From Rosa chinensis (lineage: Eukaryota; Streptophyta; Magnoliopsida; Rosales; Rosaceae): a stretch of DNA of 64,000 nucleotides. Where the stretch lies: positions 85,356,824 to 85,420,823 of the forward strand of contig NC_037092.1 in the NCBI RefSeq assembly GCF_002994745.2, in the 5' to 3' direction. The stretch's first letter is position 1. Every line of letters begins with the position of its first letter. A model generated the notes under the pieces. That model worked only from the letters and a program-made list of their open reading frames with translations. It had not been told where the DNA came from and made no database searches. The translations under genes were made by a program, and so were the position numbers. Shown piece after piece: positions 57,524-64,000 of the stretch.

Positions 57524-58479
57524 ACAAAGTTCCTTCTATGGGAAGAGCTAAGATGAAGTTAGTAAGAAGTAATGGAATGAAACACAAGTGTAACAAGACG
57601 ATGAATTTCAAGAAAAGCACTAGCTTAAGTTGGATTACACGTTGGTTTAGATGAAGAGAAAAAAAAAATTGAGATTAAGTTTGAATCAAGGTTTGGACAT
57701 GCGGCCCAAGATGTTTCAAATGTTAATAATTGTCGCCCTCAACCCAAAGCATTCGATAACTCTTATTAGGACACGGCCAGGTAGTAGAGGAACGATTTTG
57801 GCGGAGCTCAGCTCACTTGTTTAGCAGGGGACGAGACCCTTTGCTAGCACTTCTCGTATCCAATCAGCCTAGACACCGTATCTTACTAAGATGAATCTAG
57901 CTGAACAATGGGGGTTAAGACAAGAATTAACAAAAGAACCCTTCACCTATTCCGTTATGATTCACACATAAAATCGAACTAGAACTCAAAGTTAATATTT
58001 TACACGTTTTTATAAAAAAATAAATAAAAAATAAAAAATAAAAAAAAATGTTGGTTTTAGAGTCTTTTTGTTTGTTTGAGTCTTAGGATGCTCTTAACGT
58101 CTAGGATGAACATGTCTCTGAATTCATGGTTGAAGGTTTTCACAATTGAAATAGGACTTAATTGAATTCTGTGGTTAATCGATATTGTGATACTTGTATG
58201 AAGATATTGCTTCTGCAGAAAATTGGACTGGTTGTTTGAAGGCCTTCCACTCAAAACTAGCTCTGGCACTCTTCATAAGAAATGATCCTTGGGCTTTCTA
58301 GATTGAATATGGAAAGTTTCAACTCATTTGGAGTTCGGATGGTTAGTCTGCCACCCCTCATTTCTTGTCTAGCTCGCTTTCTCATTGGCTCAATTTCTCC
58401 AAGACACGCTTTGTCAGGCCAAAATGCTTATTTTGGGTCCAAACAGCTCATTTCATCATCATCTACTCCAATGTACCTA
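57524..58479 (-). other. Athila leader containing a Tat-A-family LTR/leader fragment
   Basis: On the minus strand, TGTTTGGACCCAAAAT at about 58476 starts a segment homologous to the first 330 bp of the Tat-A LTR (28533-28890). It jumps near 58205 to sequence like the Tat-A leader (GAATCATAACGGAATAGGTG, about 57960). 57780-57900 matches 38100-38205. An A/T run lies at about 58010-58048. No gene seen. Confidence 0.6.
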
Positions 58480-59954
58480 AAAAAATAGAAATTGAGTTAA
58501 AAATCGATTCGTTAAGGAATTAACTAAGCAAAATGTGAGGAATTAACTATTAAAATATCACATTAAAATGCTCATATCACTATTCTATTCACGAGATTTT
58601 TTTTACGACCGTTGCTTTTCTACGAGTGATTAGTGCCTTAAATCTCGGAAAAGAAGGAATTATTGGCGCTAAGAGTTTTGAGTTGGGAGTCAGCAAGTGG
58701 ATCCAAAAGATACATATTTTCTCAAAACCCTCGCTGCAAGGCTCTTTTTGACGTGGAGCATATTTTAAAAGTTTATATTATTTTCAATATACAACTATGG
58801 GGGCCTATATTTGAGGCCTTGCGAGACACAATTATTGGCTTCTCACGATATTTGGATATCAGGATAAGAAAATATTATTATATTCATAAAGTGGCTTTGC
58901 GGCCAAAAGCAGTACATTCATTACAAAACCAAAAGTGGCTAGAATACAAAACAGGAATGTTCTGATATCCGATCTTAATCTTTTCTCAAGTGGAAGCGGC
59001 AGAGGAAAACAACATAGGCTTGGCTAACGCCATTATCTATGAGAAGGGGAGACTCCAGTGAAAGAAAATGGAGCCTCCAAGCCCCCTCAATTGGAAGTAG
59101 CTATGGAATCCAACGTCGGGTTGAGCCGCGCCATTATCTCCGGGAGGGGCAGAGAGTGAAGGAATCAAATATCAGCTTGAGTCTCTGCACCCCCTCTAGC
59201 CATGGTAACTACCATTAGTTGGACGTGAAGTATAGGAACAGCCATTCTGTAGCTTGAACCCATTCCTTCAAAGAGTCCATCCCTTCTCATCGCTCCAAGA
59301 TTCTATCAAGAAGAGAAAGGGGGAGAAGGAGGTGAGAACCAAAGCCCCTTCCATCTGGAGGGCACAACACGGGCCGGGACCAGAAAGAAGGAAACAGAGG
59401 AGGAAAGACGAACCTCAGAGTGGCCGTCCTCCCTTTCTCCGTTTCACTCTGCGTGTGGGATTCAAACAAAGATGATCTCGCATGATCATGGATCCCACAC
59501 TCGGAGCCCCCTCGCGTTTCTAAACCAATCTGAAGCCTGGCATTGTTGTTGTAAGATTCCAGAAAGGCGAAACAAGGGGTTGCCTAAGATTACGCCATAA
59601 GACCTAACCCAGGCTTAAGATTACGCCATAAAGCCTAAAATTTAGAGGCTAAAGGTCATTTCATGAGGGGAAGATTTGTGAAAAAGGAGAAAAAGAAGCA
59701 AGGACTGAAAGGCCATTTCTTGAATATTTCAAAAAAGTTGTTGTGGGTATTCCCTTCCCAAAATACAACTATTTATAGGGACTTCAGGCAAATCCCCACC
59801 CTTGGATGAAGCTCAATTTCAAAACTGATGTCAGTAAATCGAGATTAGTGATTCCAAATCTCGGGAAAAAAGGGACTAGCAGCATGTGAGGAGCGGTTTT
59901 TGAGGAGTTAGCTATTATTAGAGGATTAATAGCATGTGAGGAGACCGAACGGCT
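58480..59954 (-). repeat. Athila 5' LTR, R/U5 portion and duplicated U3 modules
   Basis: The minus strand from 59954 reads ACCGTTCGG-like U3 sequence, CATCCAAGGGTGG (about 59806) and CCCTATAAATAGTTG (about 59765-59779, TATA box), then a transcribed-looking R/U5 region with two related segments containing AGATAATGGCG (about 59138 and 59037). Near 58670-58580 another U3-like module occurs. Boundaries with the leader are not certain. Confidence 0.55.
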
Positions 59955-60475
59955 ATAGTTCCCCCTCCAGCTGAGATTGAACAATCCCTAGGACCATTCT
60001 CCATGTTCATGGATCCATAACCGCCATAGTTCCCCATCTGCCCGTTAAAAGCAATCATCACACCAGCAGAAGAAGCAGAAGCAGGTGCAGAAGATCCAAA
60101 GTTAATATACTGATCCTCATGTTTCCAATTGGTAACATTGTCATCACCAACAAGCCCTGATCATTGCATGGGCACATGAACATCCGAAGTGGACCTCTTC
60201 TTCTACTTCTCCCGAGCCCTTTGGTTCACGAACCAATAATAGACGTTCTTGAACTCGATCTTGCCTTACCATTTCAGCTGGAGACAAATCCTCTAAATCT
60301 GCTCTATAGTTGGGGACCTAAATCCCTTGTTGTAGAAAAGCTCCTTGAGGATCCTTATATGATCTGTAGTGGGAATCCACCTAGTACTACTCTTCCTGCG
60401 AAGCATGTTAGCACTACTCCCGGCTACTTTGTTACTTCCTCCATCCTTGGTTGGATGCCGGCTTTGTGGTTCCAT
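59955..60475 (-). pseudogene. WUS: Second WUSCHEL-like copy, C-terminally truncated, in Athila 5' LTR
   Basis: ATG at 60473-60475. The homeodomain N-terminal half ([19 protein letters not shown]) is intact in this copy. Stops occur at codon 61 (60293-60295), at a TAA about codon 70, in the basic region after the homeodomain, and once more shortly after. The sequence matches 38690-39490 closely, including about 260 bp upstream of ATG. It ends abruptly at 59955, before the WUS box, where U3-like LTR sequence takes over. The two copies carry stops at different codons, so both decayed independently from a longer open frame. Confidence 0.8.
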
Positions 60476-60870
60476 TGGTGATGGATTGAGAGAATGCGAG
60501 AATTGAAGAGTGATGATGATGAGTGATTAAGAAAGATTGCTGTTAGAAATATTCGAGTTGATGAATGATTTTGGGATTCGAAATTTGGGTTTATAATGTG
60601 GAGAAAGATATAGGCATGCAAATATCCACCCTTGGATGGACGGTCAAACTAAGTGTCAGTACCACGTGATTAAAGTTGCCATAAATCTAGGAAAAGAATG
60701 GATTATTAGCGCGTGGGGAAAACCGAACGGTTCTCGATGAGGTAACTATTCTATTCACGAGATTTTTTTTACGACCGTTGCTTTTCAACTAGTGATTAGT
60801 GCCTTAAATCTCGGAAAAGAAGGGATTAATAGCATGTGAGGAGTCCGAACGATTTTCGAGGAGGCCTACA
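60476..60870 (-). repeat. Athila 5' LTR, U3 portion upstream of the WUS copy
   Basis: The minus strand starts TGTAGGCCTCCTCGAAAATCG at 60870, comparable to the 3' LTR start region (TCCTCGAAAACCGTTC). It contains two U3 modules (about 60850-60780 and 60735-60660), CACGTG (about 60663) and CCATCCAAGGGTGG (about 60630-60643), then the WUS leader. The outer edge coincides with the abrupt end of the PMD gene. Confidence 0.6.
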
Positions 60871-63800
60871 GAGATTGGCCCGCAAAGCTCAATTTCAAAC
60901 AAAGTTCCACCACGTGGCGTTTCACCGCAATGGCACCAGCTTCGGCCTGAGTGGCCCGTTCTCTGATAAGGGCCAGGTTGCTGCCTATTTCTTCAGAAAA
61001 AGCCAAAGGTTCATCGAGTTGAGCTTCTTCTACAACAATCACATTCTCAACAAAGGCTAAATGGGCTTGGAGGTCCTCGATCTGAAGTTTGAAGTCGGAC
61101 CTTTGGATTTGTAGTTCCCGCAGGCGGGTGGCTCGTTCATTTAAAATATCGCGGGAGATGTCTATTTCTCGAGAGACACTATTCAAAGCCTTTTGAGCAT
61201 CGTGAGCCTGGGTGTTCGCGGCCCATTGACGTCGGCGGGCCATATCAAGTTCATTCAGCAGAGAGTCGATAGCACTAAATTGCCACGGAGTCAAAACCTT
61301 CTCCTGGCGAAGATACCTTAGAGCTTCCAAGACTCGCGGGAGGATGTTAGTCTCCAATACCCAAGGACCTAGATGTTCGTGAAGCACCATCTTAGCCTCA
61401 TCCATAGCAGAAAGAGGAGTTGCCTCCAACACCCTCATCAATCTCTCGAATCTGGTAGGAGGATGAGGCGGCAGAGGCACCACAAGATCACGAGCCACCA
61501 ATGCAAAAGGGTGGACAACTTCCTTAGTTTCTTCATCTTCAACAGGTTGGTCTGTCTTTTCAGCCGTAGGAGAATCTGGAAACTCAACTCGAGTTCACCA
61601 TGGGTAAATAAAGCAGATTCAAGCACAGGGCCCTCGGCTTCGATGGTTGTCTCATTTATTCGAGAGACTTGGGGGGCACCACCACCGTCAGTTCCATCTC
61701 TGGGGTGACTGTCCCGCCGATAGGACCCTCAGCGTTTGCAGCCACCTCCTCGGTACAAACAGAATCTTGGTCAGATTCAGAAATGTCAGAGAGCGGGGTT
61801 GGATCAGAAAGGGAAATGGAAAGCATTGGCCAACAGTGGCTTACCTCTCGAGCTGTCGGGTCAATATCTGGTACATGGTCTCCAAGAGGAAGAGGCCTCA
61901 CCTCATTCACCTCTTGGACCTCTAGTGCCGCGAGAATCTCTGTCGTCATCAGTTCCTCATAAGCGGCAGAAGCCTCAGAGTGGCTTTCCACATTTTCATG
62001 CTCCGAGGAGTCATCGTCGGAGATTGTTATTAGAATGGTAGGACCTTGCAGATGCTCTGTAGATGTGGGAGACGGAAGAGGCGCCACCGGGTTAGTTGAT
62101 GCTTGAACTAGCGAGAGAGTTGGCTCTTCTGCAGTGGCTGAGGATCCAGCCTCGCTCAGACGAGAGGGATCAGTGGTCCTCTGACGGACCTGTCAAAATA
62201 TACATAACGAAGATCCTGCCCAGATTCTAAAATTTAAATAGAATAAGACGGGGTCGGAGTTTACCAATCGCATTCCCAAAGGTTTGTCATCTTCAAAACT
62301 CTCTTCGACGAATTGAGATCGATCGCGTTTGCAAGCAAAGACAGCAGTGGCCTGTACGAGAAAAGAATCATAATTCAAAAAGGGGGAAAGTACCAAATAT
62401 GCAAGTTTGGGATCGTTCTTAACCAAATTACCTCAACGGGATCTTCATCATGAGAAGACTCTCCCTCAGGAGTCTCCTCTGCTATTGCCTTTTGTTTCCC
62501 TGCCTGAACAGAGGCTATCTTACTCCGGGTATTTTGCTGCAAAACACACTCAGGAATAAGAGCGGGAAAATCAAGACAAGGAAAAGGAATGGTGAAGAAA
62601 GAAAAAACTTACTGTTGCCCTAGGCTCGTGGATTTGTATCCTTGGACGCGATGAGCGAGAAGGTAGAATAAGTTGTGGGGGTTGTGCTGCAGGGTTGGAG
62701 AAGCGCTTAAGAATCTTGTGGTCCTCCGGACCAGGACTACTTATGCCACGAAAGATTAGGACGAAGAGTTCGTCATGTGGCGGGTCCCAATAGTTCACTG
62801 ACACTTCTTTCCACCAATCAGTATAGTCATCATCGACATCGTTGAGGGGGTATAGCACTCTAACCCAAGGGGGAATCACTATCAAAGTAAACTGACTCTG
62901 AAAGGGGGCAGACCCAGGCAGGGCTAATCTCCGCCAAGACGTGTAGTAATTGTAATTGGTAGAATCAACCAGAGGCCAGGGTACCAACTGGGCCAACCTA
63001 AATTGGTGAGCAAAGTGGTTAGGGGCGTAGAGCTCGTAACTTACGCGATCGGTGGCAAGACGAATATCCAAGCAAGAGATGGCGCGATGAAAGGCCAGGA
63101 GGGCTCTTTCAGTTTGATCCCGTCCACTGGGCAAAAAGCCATCATCAAGGGGAGGAGGGAATCGCCTAGAAAGGACTATTTTTGGGTCCGACATCTCTCC
63201 CAGCAAGTACAAGTAAATAAAACACTCGGAGTAGGGTGGAGCTCGATACCTTACGTTGCAGCAAAGCCAGTTCCCCAAAAGGGAATCAACTAGAGGTTCC
63301 TTTGGAATATCACCGCGACGGAAGAGAGGGAAATAAATCTGCAGCCAAAAGGTAAGGATCCAGAAGGGGCCACTAATGTCTGTATCAAATGGGCGCATTA
63401 CAGCTCTATAAAGGGAGCGATATAACGCACCCAATACAGGTTGCCCAAGGCCAACGCAAATACCATTGTAGAGAGCAGTGGCCAGAGAATTCCAGGGCCC
63501 AGTAGGTTTGTTGGAAGAAGTACAAAAGATAAATTTGCAAAACCAGAATTCCAGGAATGCGATACCTCCTGTATGGTCACGCTGGGTGCAGTAATAGTCA
63601 CGCCAGAATGGGTAAGATCTGCTATGATGCCCTCGACCAGCCATATCCGTTCTCAAAGAAAATTGAATGCTATCAAACTGACCATGCACATAGGGGTCAA
63701 AGTTAATGGGCAACCCCGTAATGGTAAGAACATCCAGCAGAGTTATGCTCATCTGCCCAAACCGGAAATAGAATGTATTGCTGGAGGTGTTCCAGAAGCA

Positions 63801-63962
63801 AAGAGCGGCGGCTAGCGGTGCAGGGCTAGTATTATGGGGAAGACAGAAGCATAGATCGATGGTTTGGGTGATACTCACCGCATCCCATCGGGCCAAATCT
63901 CTCGCTCGGACCTCCTGATACCAAACATTTTCCTCAGGAGCGACGGTAGGCCAGAAGCCCAC
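60866..63962 (-). pseudogene. Plant mobile domain (PMD) gene, probably Tat-A antisense ORF
   Basis: Minus-strand gene. The first exon in the window runs from at least 63962 to 62614. The PMD lies at about 63890-62950 (ARDLARWDAVSITQTIDLCF, FRFGQMSITLLDVLTITGLP). Introns are inferred at 62613-62537 (GTAAGT...CAG), 62431-62352 and 62264-62190. Later exons are acidic (SDDDSSEHE, about 62025) and coiled coil (about 61330-60900). Frame changes near 61670 and 61585 break the last exon. The end (AATCTC, then TG|TAGG) is made by the Athila LTR edge, so the true C-terminus is lost. PMD proteins occur in host genes (MAIN family) and as extra ORFs in retrotransposons. Orientation opposite to Tat-A fits the latter. 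Confidence 0.72.
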
Positions 63963-64000
63963 TTTCCTCCTTGGTCCCCAACTGCTAAAATCACCAGGCA

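Noticed and set aside
59254..59475. Arg/Lys-rich 73-codon open frame in the Athila LTR
   Set aside because: Untranslated R/U5-like sequence, with no similarity and no conserved counterpart in the other LTR.

Overview
The window is plant nuclear DNA, most likely from a eudicot. It has spliceosomal introns, plant-type MULE, PIF/Harbinger, Helitron and Ty3/Gypsy (Athila and Tat) coding sequence, a tRNA-derived SINE, an endogenous pararetrovirus fragment and a WUSCHEL-type homeobox sequence. I see no ordinary single-copy host gene that looks intact. Almost all 64 kb is transposable-element DNA inserted inside other transposable-element DNA, and most reading frames carry stops or frameshifts.
Layout. 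1-3434: five-exon MULE transposase gene. 4319-23719: a Helitron with a clear 3' end (10-bp stem hairpin, then CTAG|T) and a probable 5' end (A|TCTACGG). It is interrupted by a PIF/Harbinger element (6224-10316, TSD TTA) and by a roughly 3.5-kb solo LTR (16380-23515, TSD TGTTT). The solo LTR is itself split by a 3.7-kb coding-free LTR element (19318-22981, TSD TGGGC). 23779-23899: SINE with a 12-bp TSD. 24028-25424: minus-strand pararetrovirus fragment (movement/coat protein). 25425-26034: three tandem 204-bp repeats. 26246-27240: LINE fragment. 28533-38450: decayed Tat-lineage Gypsy element ('Tat-A') with a 5' LTR but no 3' LTR on this side. 38451-60870: minus-strand Athila-lineage element whose gag-pol is split by a nearly complete 12-kb Tat-lineage element ('Tat-B', 44271-56281, TSD AGTAG). 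60866-63962: minus-strand plant-mobile-domain (PMD) gene whose 3' end runs into the outer end of the Athila LTR. It is probably the antisense ORF of Tat-A, cut off by the Athila insertion.
The most unusual feature is a WUSCHEL-like homeobox coding sequence present twice, at 38455-39204 and 59955-60475. Both copies are on the minus strand, like Athila, and lie at the positions of its 3' and 5' LTRs. Each sits directly downstream of LTR U3 promoter sequence. The simplest reading is that a WUS transcript was captured into an Athila LTR and then copied to both LTRs by reverse transcription. Both copies now carry stops, at different positions.
A second relationship links the coding-free LTR element at 19.3-23.0 kb to Tat-B. 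They share the primer-binding site, the polypurine-tract region, the LTR end and the TATA context. That suggests a non-autonomous/autonomous pair comparable to Dasheng and RIRE2 in rice.
Where the ancestral codon can be inferred from family conservation, most stops are C-to-T or G-to-A changes (CAA, CAG, CGA or TGG to stop), as expected from methylated-cytosine deamination in silenced DNA.
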